Assembly (NCBI RefSeq): GCF_018122625.2
Contig: NZ_JAGQFT020000003.1
Location: 248,001 to 312,000 of the forward strand
Length of the DNA: 64,000 nucleotides
Direction of reading: 5' to 3'
From: Coralloluteibacterium stylophorae
GTDB lineage: Bacteria; Pseudomonadota; Gammaproteobacteria; Xanthomonadales; Xanthomonadaceae
Of this stretch, positions 51,758 through 62,176 are shown piece after piece. Position 1 is the stretch's first letter, and every line of letters begins with the position of its first letter. The notes beneath the pieces are model-generated. The model did no database searches. It was not told the DNA's origin and saw nothing but the letters and a program-made list of their open reading frames with translations. A program made the translations under genes and the position numbers.

Positions 51758-52905
51758 TCCGGCGTCTTCCCGTCGCCCTTGTCGACCACGATCACGGTGT
51801 CGGCCTCGACCACGTCGACCTCGCCCGGCCGCCGGATCAGCATGCCGCCGCCGTAGAGCTCGCTGGCGGTATAGCGCTCGTAGCCGAAGCGCAGCAGCAC
51901 CATGGTCACCGCCGCCACCGGCAGCGCCACCAGCACGCCGATGAAGCCGAACAGCTGGCCGAAGGCCATCACCGCGAAGATCACCGCGACCGGATGCAGG
52001 CCGATGCGGTCGCCGACCAGGCGCGGGGTCAGGACGTAGCTCTCCGCCAGCTGCACCACGGTGTAGACCACGCCCACCAGCAGCAGGTGCGTCCAGTCCC
52101 CGTGCTGGACCAGCGCCGCCACCGCGCCCATCACCAGGCCCAGCGTGGCGCCGAGGTAGGGCACGAAGCTGGTCAGGCCGGTGACGACGCCGATGATCAG
52201 GGCCATGTCGATCCCGATCAGCCACAGCCCGATCGCATACAGCGCACCGAGCGCGAACATCACCGCGACCTGGCCGCGGATGAAGCCGCCGAGGACCGCG
52301 TCCGACTCCCGGGCCAGGCGCACCACGGTGGGCTCGATCGAGCGCGGCAGCATCTCGCGCACCCGCGCCACCATGACGTCCCAGTCGCGCAGGAAGTAGA
52401 AGGTCACGATCGGGATCAGCACCAGGTTCACCGCCCACAGCACCACCGCCATGCCGGAGCGCGAGACGGTGCCGAGGATGGTCGCGGCGACGCCGCCGGC
52501 CTGCTGCCAGTGCGACTGGACCAGCTCGAAGAGGTAGGTCGGGTCGACGTAGTCGCTGAATTCCAGGTTGAGGCGGTCCTCCACCCACGGCACGGCCACG
52601 TCGACGAACCAGGCCTGGTAGCGCGGCCAGCTCTGCACCAGGCGCACGATCTCGCGCTCGAGCAGCGGCACCAGCAGCAGGACGATCAGCACCAGGATCA
52701 GGATCATCAGCGTGTAGACGATCACCACCGAGGTCGTGCGCGAGCGGCCCACGGCCTCGAGCCGGTCCACCAGCGGATCGCCCAGCCAGGCCAGCAGCGC
52801 GGCGACGATGAAGGGCGTGAGCACCGGGCCCAGCAGCCAGATCAGCACGCAGATGACGACGCCGATGGCAAGCATCTGCCACGCGCGCGTATGGGTGTTC
52901 ACCAT
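51754..52905 (-). CDS. AI-2E/PerM family transporter
   Basis: A 383-residue membrane protein with eight helices: MLAIGVVICVLIWLLGPVLTPF near the start, LVLIPIVTFYFLRDWD, and GLTSFVPYLGATLGLV with VQLAESYVLTPRLVGDRIGLHPVAVIF, signatures of the AI-2E permease (PerM) family. Substrates differ in the family (autoinducer-2 export, Na+/H+ exchange), so none is assigned. A C-terminal charged segment with VEVADTVIVVDKGDGK-like composition is cytoplasmic. It precedes hda as in many gammaproteobacteria. Confidence 0.88.
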
Positions 52906-53074
52906 GGATCAGTCTTCCCTGGAGGCGGCCAGCGCCCTGCGCCGGCAGCGTACGACGTAATCCGCGCCGGCCGCGACCGCCCGGCCCGGCCCGGCCCGGC
53001 GACCGGTGCGGGACGCGCCGCGCCGGGTCGATCGCGTGCGGCAGCCTGCGCGGGAACCGGCCGCGCCGCTGCGG

Positions 53075-54112
53075 TCACGGTCGCAGCAGGAGGACCGGCA
53101 ACCCGGCCGCGCCCGGCACCGGCGCCAGCACGTCGCCGCTGCCGACCAGCTGTTCGAAGGCGCCGTAGCCGCTGGCGAGATCGAGCTGCAGGCGCAGCGC
53201 GCCGCGGCCATCGGTCTCCGGAACCACGCCACGCACCACCGCGAGTCCCTGCAGGTAGCCCATCAGCCGCAGGTAGTCCTCGCTGCTGCGCACGCCCTCG
53301 ATGCCGACGCTGACGATCTCCGGCGGCCCGAGCTCGACCACCTCGGCGAAGCGCGCGGCGAGCGCGGTGGCCGCCGGGTCGGCGCCGCCGGCCATGGCCC
53401 GGCGCGCGTCGCCATCGCCGCTGCTCCAGCGCTCGGCCTCGACCCCGTCGATGACCAGGCTCCAGTCCGCGGCCCAGCCGCCGCCCTGGCGGTAGAGCTT
53501 GCCCAGCAGCGCCTGCTCGCGGCCGCGGGCGGCGGCCGGATCCAGCGCCCACACCGCGTCCACGTCGCCGGCGCCGGCGGCCGGCAGCCGGAGCTCGAGG
53601 CCGCGCGCCTGCGCGCGCTCGGTGAGCGAGCGCACCACGCTGGTCTGCTGGGCGTTGACCAGGCGCGCGCCGCGGCCGTCGTCGATCGCCAGCAGCAGGG
53701 CCACCGGCGGCCGCGGCACCGGCCACAGCGGGAGGCCGGCGGCGGCGACGAGGGCGTCGATAGCGGCGCGGTCGAACTCGACCACCAGCGTCTGCCGGTA
53801 CACCGGGGCACCGCCCGGACCGCGCTCGGTGTCCTGCCGGTAGGAATAGCCGGTGGCCAGGGTGTCGGCGGACCGCAGCTGGCGCGCGACCAGCGGATGC
53901 CTGGGCGCGCCCTCGTCGCCGGTGAGCTTGACCACCACCTGCGCCAGCGCCGCCCGCATGCCGGCCTCGCGCTCGCCCGAGCCCTGGCCGTTGACCGGGA
54001 CCTCGCCGCTGTAGAGCCCGCCCATGCCGTCGTTGAGCCCCTGCGCGTGCGCCGCCACGGCCAGCGCCCACAGGCACAGGAACATCAGGGAACGAAGCGC
54101 GGACTGGGGCAT
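53075..54112 (-). CDS. DUF2066 exported protein
   Basis: A 345-residue protein with signal peptide [24 protein letters not shown], then [34 protein letters not shown], the DUF2066 hallmark of predicted periplasmic proteins found beside purM in gammaproteobacteria. Function unknown; a lipoprotein or transport accessory is sometimes suggested. It is divergent from purM, and the 186-nt gap holds the purM promoter. The 169-nt gap to the AI-2E gene has a short CCCGG tandem run (about 52980-53000) and otherwise nothing. Confidence 0.85.
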   Translation of the reverse strand: MPQSALRSLMFLCLWALAVAAHAQGLNDGMGGLYSGEVPVNGQGSGEREAGMRAALAQVVVKLTGDEGAPRHPLVARQLRSADTLATGYSYRQDTERGPGGAPVYRQTLVVEFDRAAIDALVAAAGLPLWPVPRPPVALLLAIDDGRGARLVNAQQTSVVRSLTERAQARGLELRLPAAGAGDVDAVWALDPAAARGREQALLGKLYRQGGGWAADWSLVIDGVEAERWSSGDGDARRAMAGGADPAATALAARFAEVVELGPPEIVSVGIEGVRSSEDYLRLMGYLQGLAVVRGVVPETDGRGALRLQLDLASGYGAFEQLVGSGDVLAPVPGAAGLPVLLLRP

Positions 54113-54261
54113 CGGACGGAGTCTCTCGGGCGGAAGCGAGCGCGGCGCGCATGGTGCCGCAGCGCTCGACGGGCGTCCAACGGACGCCGGCGGGCCGCAG
54201 CGCGGCGAGTGTGGCGGCGCCGGCGTGACAGCCGCGCAGGCTCCGGCCGCGCGGGCGGCGC

Positions 54262-54273
54262 TGCTAGAATCGC
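54262..54273 (+). promoter_or_regulatory. Extended -10 promoter element for purM
   Basis: TGCTAGAAT at 54262-54270 is an extended -10 (TGn plus TAGAAT), ending 28 nt before the purM GTG. The core GCTAGAATCGC (54263-54273) is identical to that at 44487-44497. No -35 is recognisable, as is common with extended -10 promoters. A PurR-type box was looked for and not seen. Confidence 0.5.
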
Positions 54274-54298
54274 CGGCTTTCCCCACGGTGCCGCCCGC

Positions 54299-55336
54299 GT
54301 GAGCCAGCCCCCGACCTCCCTGAGCTACCGCGACGCCGGCGTCGACATCGACGCGGGCAATGCCCTGGTCGAACGCATCAAGCCGATGGTGAAGAAGACC
54401 TTCCGCCCCGGGGTGATGGGCGGGCTCGGCGGCTTCGGCGGCCTCTTCGACCTCGGCGGGCGCTACCGCGAGCCGGTGCTGGTGTCGGGCACCGACGGCG
54501 TCGGCACCAAGCTCAAGCTCGCGCAGACGCTCGGCCGCCACGACACCATCGGCATCGACCTGGTCGGCATGTGCGTCAACGACGTGCTGGTGCAGGGCGC
54601 CGAGCCGCTTTTCTTCCTCGACTACTTCGCCACCGGCAAGCTCGACGTCGACACCGCCGCGCGCGTGGTCGGCGGCATCGCCCGCGGCTGCGAGCTCGCC
54701 GGCTGCGCGCTGATCGGCGGCGAGACCGCGGAGATGCCGGACATGTACGCGCCGGGCGAGTACGACCTCGCCGGCTTCACCGTCGGTGCGGTGGAGAAGG
54801 CGAAGCTCCTCGACGGCGCCACGGTACGCGAGGGCGACGAACTGATCGGCATCGCCTCCAGCGGCCCGCACTCCAACGGCTACTCGCTGGTCCGGCGCAT
54901 CCTCGAGCGCGCCGGCAGCCCGCTCGAGCTCGACCTCGGCGGCACCTCGCTCGCCGACGCGCTGATGGCGCCGACCACGATCTACGTCAGCCCGGTGCTC
55001 GACCTGCTGCGCCGCCACGAGATCCACGCCATGGCCCACATCACCGGCGGCGGCCTCACCGAGAACATTGTCCGCGTGGTGCCGGAGGGGCTCGGCGTCG
55101 AGATCGACGCATCGGCGCTGCCGACGCCCGCGGTGTTCGACTGGCTGCGGCGCGAGGGCAACGTGGCCCAGGCCGAGATGTGGCGCACCTTCAACTGCGG
55201 CGTCGGCTTCGTGCTGGTGGTGCCGCGCGAGCTGGCCGATGCCGTCGCCACCGACGTCCGCGTCGCCGGGCTCGAGACCTTCCGGATCGGGCGCATCGCG
55301 CGCGCCGGGGCCGACGCCCGCGTGCGCATCGGCTGA
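54299..55336 (+). CDS. purM: Phosphoribosylformylglycinamidine cyclo-ligase
   Basis: AIR synthetase, fifth step of purine synthesis. The 345-residue protein has [63 protein letters not shown] and the [11 protein letters not shown] motif of the family. The start is a GTG at 54299 ([12 protein letters not shown]). purN follows 31 nt later, the usual gammaproteobacterial pair. Confidence 0.97.
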   Translation: MSQPPTSLSYRDAGVDIDAGNALVERIKPMVKKTFRPGVMGGLGGFGGLFDLGGRYREPVLVSGTDGVGTKLKLAQTLGRHDTIGIDLVGMCVNDVLVQGAEPLFFLDYFATGKLDVDTAARVVGGIARGCELAGCALIGGETAEMPDMYAPGEYDLAGFTVGAVEKAKLLDGATVREGDELIGIASSGPHSNGYSLVRRILERAGSPLELDLGGTSLADALMAPTTIYVSPVLDLLRRHEIHAMAHITGGGLTENIVRVVPEGLGVEIDASALPTPAVFDWLRREGNVAQAEMWRTFNCGVGFVLVVPRELADAVATDVRVAGLETFRIGRIARAGADARVRIG

Positions 55337-55367
55337 CGATGCCGCGCATCGAAGGGCGCGCCGGCGC

Positions 55368-56036
55368 ATGAGCCGACTGCGCATCGCGGTGCTCGCGTCC
55401 GGACGCGGCAGCAACCTGCAGGCACTGATCGACGCCCGCGCGGCGGGCGTGTTCGATGCCGAGTTCGCCGGCGTGTTCTCGGACCGCCCCGACGCCGTCG
55501 CGCTGCAACGGGCGGCGGGCGCCGGCATTCCGCGGCAGGCGCTGCGCCCGGTCGACTTCGCCGACCGCGCGGCCTTCGACGACGCATTCTTCGACGCCGT
55601 CGCCGCGGTTCAGCCCGATCTCATCGTCTGTGCCGGATACATGCGCCTCATCGGCGAACGCCACGTCGTCCGCTTCGCAGACCGCATGATCAACATCCAT
55701 CCCTCGCTGCTGCCCGCGCACCCGGGCCTGCACACGCACCGGCGCGCGCTCGAGGACGGCGTGCGCCGCCACGGCGCGAGCGTGCACTACGTCATTCCCG
55801 CGGTCGACGCCGGCCCGGTGCTGGCGCAGGCGGCGGTGGACGTCCGTGCGGGCGACACGCCCGACTCGCTCGGCGAGCGCGTGCTGGCCCGCGAGCACGT
55901 GCTGCTGCCGGCCTGCGTCGCCCTGATCGCCGGCGGCCGGCTGCGCTACGACGGCGGCCGCGTCGTGCTCGACGGCGCTCCTCTCACGCGCCCGCTGCAG
56001 CTCGACAGCGACGATCGCCTGACCCCCGCAGCCTGA
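55368..56036 (+). CDS. purN: Phosphoribosylglycinamide formyltransferase (folate-dependent)
   Basis: GAR transformylase, third step of purine synthesis, using 10-formyltetrahydrofolate. The 222-residue protein shows VLASGRGSNLQALIDA (phosphate loop), LIVCAGYMRLIG, the catalytic triad region INIHPSLLPAHPGLHTHRRAL with N and H, and VIPAVDAGPVLAQA with the aspartate. ATG at 55368. The C-terminal extension (about 195-222) is typical of bacterial PurN. Confidence 0.96.
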   Translation: MSRLRIAVLASGRGSNLQALIDARAAGVFDAEFAGVFSDRPDAVALQRAAGAGIPRQALRPVDFADRAAFDDAFFDAVAAVQPDLIVCAGYMRLIGERHVVRFADRMINIHPSLLPAHPGLHTHRRALEDGVRRHGASVHYVIPAVDAGPVLAQAAVDVRAGDTPDSLGERVLAREHVLLPACVALIAGGRLRYDGGRVVLDGAPLTRPLQLDSDDRLTPAA

Positions 56037-56079
56037 TCCGCGGCGCCATCCGCCGCGCCCGAACGCACGGAGACTGCCC

Positions 56080-56790
56080 ATGACCCGACGCCTCACCCTG
56101 GCGCTCGCCGCGCTGCTCGCGCCGATGCTCGCCCTCGCCGCCCCGCCCGGCCCCTACCGCGCCGACTACGAGGTGCTGCGCAACGGCAGCGTCCTCGGCC
56201 GCGCCGAGGTCGAGCTCGCCCGCGACGGCGACGCCTGGACCCTCACCTCGCACACCCGCGGCACCGAAGGCCTGGCCGCCCTGGCCGGCGCCGACATCCG
56301 CGAGCGCTCGACCCTGCGCTGGCGCGACGGCCGGCCCGAGACCACCGGCTACCGTTACGAGCAGAAGACCGCGTTCAACACCCGCAAGCGCAGCCTCGAG
56401 GTCGATGCCGCGAAGGGCCAGATCGTCAGCCGCGACCGCAAGGACAGCCGGACCCTGACGTGGACGCCCGGCGTGCTCGACCGCCAGCTCGTCGCGCTGG
56501 CGCTGGCGCAGGACCTGGCCGCGGGCAAGCGCGAGGTCGAATACCAGGTCGCCGAGCGCAGGGCGGTGGAGCCGCAGCGCTACCGCCTCGCCGGGACCGA
56601 GAGCGTGCAGGTTCCCGACGGCCGCATCGACGCGGCCAGGGTGGAGCGCATCCGCGAGGGCGATTCCGGCCGCACCACCACGATCTGGCTCGACCCCGCC
56701 CGCGACTACCTGCCCGTGCGCACGGTGCAGAGGGAAAAGGACGGCGAGACGATCGAGATGCGGCTGGTGGGGGTGGAGCCGGCGGGATGA
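56080..56790 (+). CDS. DUF3108 exported protein
   Basis: A 236-residue protein with signal peptide MTRRLTLALAALLAPMLALAA and a single beta-rich domain beginning PYRADYEVLRNGSVLGRAEVEL, then RYEQKTAFNTRKRSLEVD, characteristic of DUF3108. Such proteins follow purN in many gammaproteobacteria; the structure suggests a lipocalin-like barrel, but there is no known activity. It lies 43 nt after purN and is followed by the heptad-repeat region. Confidence 0.87.
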   Translation: MTRRLTLALAALLAPMLALAAPPGPYRADYEVLRNGSVLGRAEVELARDGDAWTLTSHTRGTEGLAALAGADIRERSTLRWRDGRPETTGYRYEQKTAFNTRKRSLEVDAAKGQIVSRDRKDSRTLTWTPGVLDRQLVALALAQDLAAGKREVEYQVAERRAVEPQRYRLAGTESVQVPDGRIDAARVERIREGDSGRTTTIWLDPARDYLPVRTVQREKDGETIEMRLVGVEPAG

Positions 56791-57103
56791 AGCCGTGGAG
56801 GTGAGGCGGGGCGAGGCGGGGAACGGGGAACGGGGAACGGGGAACGGGGAATCGGGAATCGGGAATCGGGAATCGGGAAGCGGGAAGCGGGAAGCGGGAA
56901 GCGGGAAGCGGGAAGCGGGAAGCGGGAAGCGGGAAGCGGGAGCAGGGAAGCGTAACGCTGCCTCCACCTGCTGGTTCAGCGCGGAACGCTCGTACCCGAA
57001 TCGAGCTCCAGGTCCCCGTTCCCTGTTCCCCGTTCCCGGCTCCAGGTTCCCTGTTCCCGCCTCATCCGCCCCACGCCCCGCTTCACCCGCTCCACCCAGC
57101 GCA
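56791..57103. repeat. G-rich heptad array with C-rich inverted partner between convergent genes
   Basis: From 56818 to 56937 there are 17 consecutive heptads in three blocks: four GGGGAAC, four GGGAATC (the first as an octamer GGGGAATC) and nine GGGAAGC. About 70 nt further on, 57011-57060 is C-rich with units such as GTTCCCC and GTTCCCT, inverted relative to the array. Both could pair into a large hairpin, and the G-run spacing suits G-quadruplex folding on the plus strand. The region separates DUF3108 from convergent murA; no gene is credible in it. GGGNATC heptads have been reported as enriched in Xanthomonas genomes. Confidence 0.9.
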
Positions 57104-58661
<1,558 letters not shown>

Positions 58662-58699
58662 CTGGGAGCGTGCGTCGCGCCGCGGCGCGCGGGCGCGCT

Positions 58700-58710
58700 C
58701 GGCTAGAATT
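58700..58710 (+). promoter_or_regulatory. GCTAGAATTGC promoter-like element upstream of kdsD
   Basis: TAGAAT (58702-58707) is a good -10, 42 nt before the ATG at 58749, in the divergent ibaG/kdsD gap. It is the third copy of the GCTAGAATYGC element in the window (others at 44487 and 54263). Confidence 0.45.
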
Positions 58711-58748
58711 GCGGCCCCACAGAGTAGCGCGAACGCCCCGGCACCGGA

Positions 58749-59777
58749 ATGCCCGACACCATCACCGCCCCCCTCGCCGCGCCGGTCGCCCCGGTCGCCA
58801 TGCCGTCCGACGAGCGCTTCGTGCAGAGCGCGCGGCGCGTGATCGAGGTGGAGTCGCGGGCGCTGGACGCGCTGGAGGCGCGGATCGACGCCGACTTCGC
58901 CGCCGCCTGCCGGCTGCTGCTGGGCTCGGCCGCGCGCGTGGTGGTGATGGGCATGGGCAAGTCCGGCCACGTCGGCCGCAAGATCGCGGCGACCTTCGCC
59001 TCCACCGGCACGCCCGCCTTCTTCGTGCACGCGGGCGAGGCCAGCCACGGCGATCTCGGCATGATTGCCGACGGCGACGTGGTCCTGGCCCTGTCCAATT
59101 CCGGCGAGACCGAGGAACTGCTCATGGTCGTGCCGCTGATCAAGCGCCAGGGCAATGCGCTGATCGCGATGACCGGGCGCCCGCAGTCGAGCCTGGCGCG
59201 CCTGGCCGACGTGCACCTGGACGCCAGCGTGCCCGAGGAGGCCTGCCCGCTGAACCTCGCGCCCACCGCCAGCACCACCGCGGCGCTGGTGCTCGGCGAC
59301 GCGCTGGCGGTCGCGCTGCTGGAAGCGCGCGGCTTCACCGCCGACGACTTCGCGCGCTCGCACCCGGCCGGCGCGCTCGGGCGCCGGCTGCTGCTCAAGA
59401 TCGCCGACGTCATGCACGCCGGCGAAGAGGTGCCGACCGTCGCCGCCGACGCCACCCTGGGCGACGTCATCGCCGAGATGAGCCGCGGCCGCCTCGGCAT
59501 GACCGCCGTGGTCGACGCGGAGCGTCGCCTGCTCGGCATCTTCACCGACGGCGACCTGCGCCGCCTGCTCAAGAACGCTTCGGTCGACCTGCGCACCACG
59601 CCGGTGGCGAGCGCGATGACGCGCAACCCGCGCACGATCGGCGCCGACCAGCTCGCGGTCGAGGCCGCGCGGCTGATGGAGGAGCACAAGATCACCGCGC
59701 TGGTGGTGCTCGACGACGCCGGCCGCGTCCACGGCGCGCTCAACGTCCACGACCTGCTGCGCGCGCGCGTGGTCTGA
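58749..59777 (+). CDS. kdsD: D-arabinose 5-phosphate isomerase
   Basis: A 342-residue isomerase that makes the KDO precursor: an SIS domain (about 50-200: VVMGMGKSGHVGRKIAATFASTGTPAFFVHAGEASHGDLGM, SNSGETEE) followed by two CBS domains (about 220-340, ending HKITALVVLDDAGRVHGALNVHDLL). The N-terminal 20 residues are Ala/Pro-rich; an ATG at 58800 (MPSDERFVQ) would exclude them and is equally possible. It heads the kdsD-kdsC-lptC-lptA-lptB-rpoN cluster. Confidence 0.95.
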   Translation: MPDTITAPLAAPVAPVAMPSDERFVQSARRVIEVESRALDALEARIDADFAAACRLLLGSAARVVVMGMGKSGHVGRKIAATFASTGTPAFFVHAGEASHGDLGMIADGDVVLALSNSGETEELLMVVPLIKRQGNALIAMTGRPQSSLARLADVHLDASVPEEACPLNLAPTASTTAALVLGDALAVALLEARGFTADDFARSHPAGALGRRLLLKIADVMHAGEEVPTVAADATLGDVIAEMSRGRLGMTAVVDAERRLLGIFTDGDLRRLLKNASVDLRTTPVASAMTRNPRTIGADQLAVEAARLMEEHKITALVVLDDAGRVHGALNVHDLLRARVV

Positions 59778-59816
59778 GCCGGCCTTCGGCTCCTCTCCCG
59801 TCACGCGAGATCCCGC

Positions 59817-60350
59817 ATGTCCCGCCTGCAGCCCCACGACCTGGACGACAGCCTGCGCGCGCGCGCCGCGGGGATCCGCCTCGCCGTGTTCGACGTCGAC
59901 GGCACCCTGACCGACGGCCGCCTCTACTACGCGCCCGACGGCAGCGAGCTCAAGGTGTTCCACGTCCACGACGGCCTCGGCCTGAAGCGGCTGATGCAGC
60001 ACGGCATCGACGTCGCGCTGTGCAGCGCGCGCCGGGTGCCGGCGGTCGAGGCGCGCGCGCGCGATCTCGGCATCGCCCACGTGCACCAGGGCGTCGGCGA
60101 CAAGCGGAAGGTCATCGACGCGCTGTGCGCGGAGGCCGGCGTGGCGCCGTCGGCGATGCTGTTCATGGGCGACGACCTCGCCGACCTGCCGGCCATGGCC
60201 GTGGCCGGGCTCGCGGTGGCGCCGGCCAACGCGCACCCGGACGTGCTCGTGCAGGCGCACCTGGTCACCCGCCTCGGCGGCGGCAACGGCGCGGCGCGGG
60301 AGGTCTCCGACCTGCTGCTGGCGCTGCGCGCGGACGCCGCGCCGGCATGA
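59817..60350 (+). CDS. kdsC: 3-deoxy-manno-octulosonate-8-phosphatase
   Basis: A 177-residue HAD-family phosphatase without cap domain, which forms tetramers. The nucleophile is D26 in VFDVDGTLTDG; GDDLADLPAM is the metal-binding end motif, and SELKVFHVHDGLGLKRL is typical of KdsC. It removes phosphate from KDO-8-P to give KDO for lipid A/LPS. ATGA overlap with lptC. Confidence 0.96.
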   Translation: MSRLQPHDLDDSLRARAAGIRLAVFDVDGTLTDGRLYYAPDGSELKVFHVHDGLGLKRLMQHGIDVALCSARRVPAVEARARDLGIAHVHQGVGDKRKVIDALCAEAGVAPSAMLFMGDDLADLPAMAVAGLAVAPANAHPDVLVQAHLVTRLGGGNGAAREVSDLLLALRADAAPA

Positions 60351-60919
60351 ATCCCACCGCCCGCCGCATCGCCACCGGCGTGCTGATGGCGCTGGCCGTA
60401 GTCACCGGCATCGCCGCCTGGCTGCTGCGCCCGCAGCCGGTGGACGACGCCTTCATCGGCCCGATGCGCTCGGACTACACCCTGGGCAACTACAGCCTGG
60501 TGGCGCTGGACGAGACCGGCAAGGAGCAGTTCTCGGTCACCGGACCCCAGCTCGACCGCGATCCGCTCACCGAGACCTTCACCCTCGACAAGCCCTTCTT
60601 CAGCTTCCCGCAGTCGGCGGGCGGCGAATGGGAGGCGCGGTCCGAGGACGCCTGGATCAGCGCCGACGGCGGCGAGGTGCGGCTCACCCGCGACGTCGAG
60701 GTGCTCGGCGCGGCGCGGCCCGACCGGTCGCGCATGCGGATCGAGTCGGAGCAGATGACGGTGTTCCCGCGCGACGATCTCGCCACCAGCGAAACGCTGG
60801 TGACCATCACCGACCGTGGCTCTACCATGACCGGCCGCGGCATGCGCGCCGACCTCGCCGCCCGCCGCGTCAACCTCCTCGCCCAGACCCGGACCCGCTA
60901 TGTCCCGCCCCGCCGCTAG
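60347..60919 (+). CDS. lptC: LPS export system protein LptC
   Basis: A 190-residue bitopic protein: one N-terminal helix (about 9-27) and a periplasmic beta-jellyroll (DYTLGNYSLVALDETGKEQFSVTGP to TMTGRGMRADLAARRVNLL). LptC links the LptB2FG transporter to LptA in the trans-periplasmic LPS bridge. The sequence is divergent, as LptC usually is, but the position between kdsC and lptA and the domain pattern are decisive. The start overlaps kdsC (ATGA) and the end overlaps lptA by 20 nt. Confidence 0.93.
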   Translation: MNPTARRIATGVLMALAVVTGIAAWLLRPQPVDDAFIGPMRSDYTLGNYSLVALDETGKEQFSVTGPQLDRDPLTETFTLDKPFFSFPQSAGGEWEARSEDAWISADGGEVRLTRDVEVLGAARPDRSRMRIESEQMTVFPRDDLATSETLVTITDRGSTMTGRGMRADLAARRVNLLAQTRTRYVPPRR

Positions 60920-61400
60920 CCTGCTCGCCGCCGCCGTCCTCCTCGCCGCCGCCGGCAGCGCGCTGGCCCGCTCCAGCGACCGCGAGCAGGACATGATCAT
61001 CGACGCCGCCAGCACCGAGGGCGAGCTGACCGACAACGGCACCGTGACCTTCTCCGGCGACGTGCGCATGGACCAGGGCACCCTCAGGGTCCGCGCCGAC
61101 GATGCCGTCGGCACCCTGCGCGACGGCGAGATCGTGCGCGTGGTACTGACCGGCGCGCCCGCGCGCCTGCAGCAGGAGGACGACCAGGGCCAGCCGATGG
61201 ACGCGCGCGCCGCGCGCATCGACTACGACCTGGCCACCGACACCGCGGTGCTCACCGGCGACGTCGAGATCGAGCAGCCGCGCGGCAACCTGCGCGGCGA
61301 GCGCGTGGTCTACGACATCGCCACCGGCCGCGTGCGCGCGGGCCAGGAAGGCGGCCGCGTGCGCATGGTGATCCAGCCGAAGTCGGGCCAGGACAGCTGA
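60900..61400 (+). CDS. lptA: LPS transport periplasmic protein LptA
   Basis: A 166-residue exported protein: signal peptide about 1-24 ([23 protein letters not shown]) and a beta-jellyroll with [69 protein letters not shown], matching LptA. It polymerises to carry LPS from LptC to LptD. It overlaps lptC by 20 nt; its stop shares one base with the lptB start. Confidence 0.95.
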   Translation: MSRPAASLLAAAVLLAAAGSALARSSDREQDMIIDAASTEGELTDNGTVTFSGDVRMDQGTLRVRADDAVGTLRDGEIVRVVLTGAPARLQQEDDQGQPMDARAARIDYDLATDTAVLTGDVEIEQPRGNLRGERVVYDIATGRVRAGQEGGRVRMVIQPKSGQDS

Positions 61401-62116
61401 TGCTCGTCGCCTCGGGCCTGCGCAAGCGCTACAGGCAGCGCGAGGTCGTCCGCGAGTTCGGGCTGACCCTCGACGCCGGCGAGGTGGTCGGCCTGCTCGG
61501 TCCCAACGGCGCCGGCAAGACCACCTGCTTCTACATGATCGTCGGCCTGGTCGCGGCCGACGCCGGCGCGATCGTGCTCGACGGCGAGGACATCACCGCG
61601 CTGCCGATGCACGCGCGCGCCACCCGCGGCGTGGGCTACCTGCCGCAGGAACCTTCGGTGTTCCGGCGCCTGTCGGTGGCCGACAACATCCGCGCGGTGC
61701 TGGAACTGCGCGACCTCACCCGCGCCGCGCGCGAGCGCGAACTCGAGGGCCTGCTCGACGAGCTGCAGATCGGCCACGTCGCCGACCAGACCGGGGCCAG
61801 CCTGTCCGGCGGCGAGCGTCGCCGCGTGGAGATCGCGCGCGCGCTGGCGGCACGCCCGCGGCTGATGCTGCTCGACGAACCCTTCGCCGGCGTCGACCCG
61901 ATCTCGGTCGGCGAGATCCAGAAGATCGTGCGCCACCTGAAGTCGCGCGGCATCGGCGTGCTGATCACCGACCACAACGTGCGCGAGACCCTGGGCATCT
62001 GCGACCGCGCCTACATCCTCAACGCCGGAGGCGTCCTCGCCGAAGGGCCGCCGGAGACGGTGCTCGCGAACCCGGACGTGCGCCGGGTCTACCTCGGCGA
62101 CACCTTCCAGCTGTGA
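61400..62116 (+). CDS. lptB: LPS export ABC transporter ATPase LptB
   Basis: A 238-residue ABC ATPase: Walker [13 protein letters not shown]-loop [16 protein letters not shown], signature [15 protein letters not shown], Walker [15 protein letters not shown]-loop ITDHNVRE. The [12 protein letters not shown] segment, which contacts LptF/G coupling helices, is characteristic of LptB. The TGATG junction with lptA shows translational coupling. Confidence 0.97.
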   Translation: MLVASGLRKRYRQREVVREFGLTLDAGEVVGLLGPNGAGKTTCFYMIVGLVAADAGAIVLDGEDITALPMHARATRGVGYLPQEPSVFRRLSVADNIRAVLELRDLTRAARERELEGLLDELQIGHVADQTGASLSGGERRRVEIARALAARPRLMLLDEPFAGVDPISVGEIQKIVRHLKSRGIGVLITDHNVRETLGICDRAYILNAGGVLAEGPPETVLANPDVRRVYLGDTFQL

Positions 62117-62176
62117 GGGCCAGGGCCGCCACGCGCTGACCGCCCGGTCACCGGTTATGGCTATCCTTGGACGGCG

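Noticed and set aside
56818-56937. CRISPR array
   Set aside because: Units are 7 bp without spacers; no cas genes are present.
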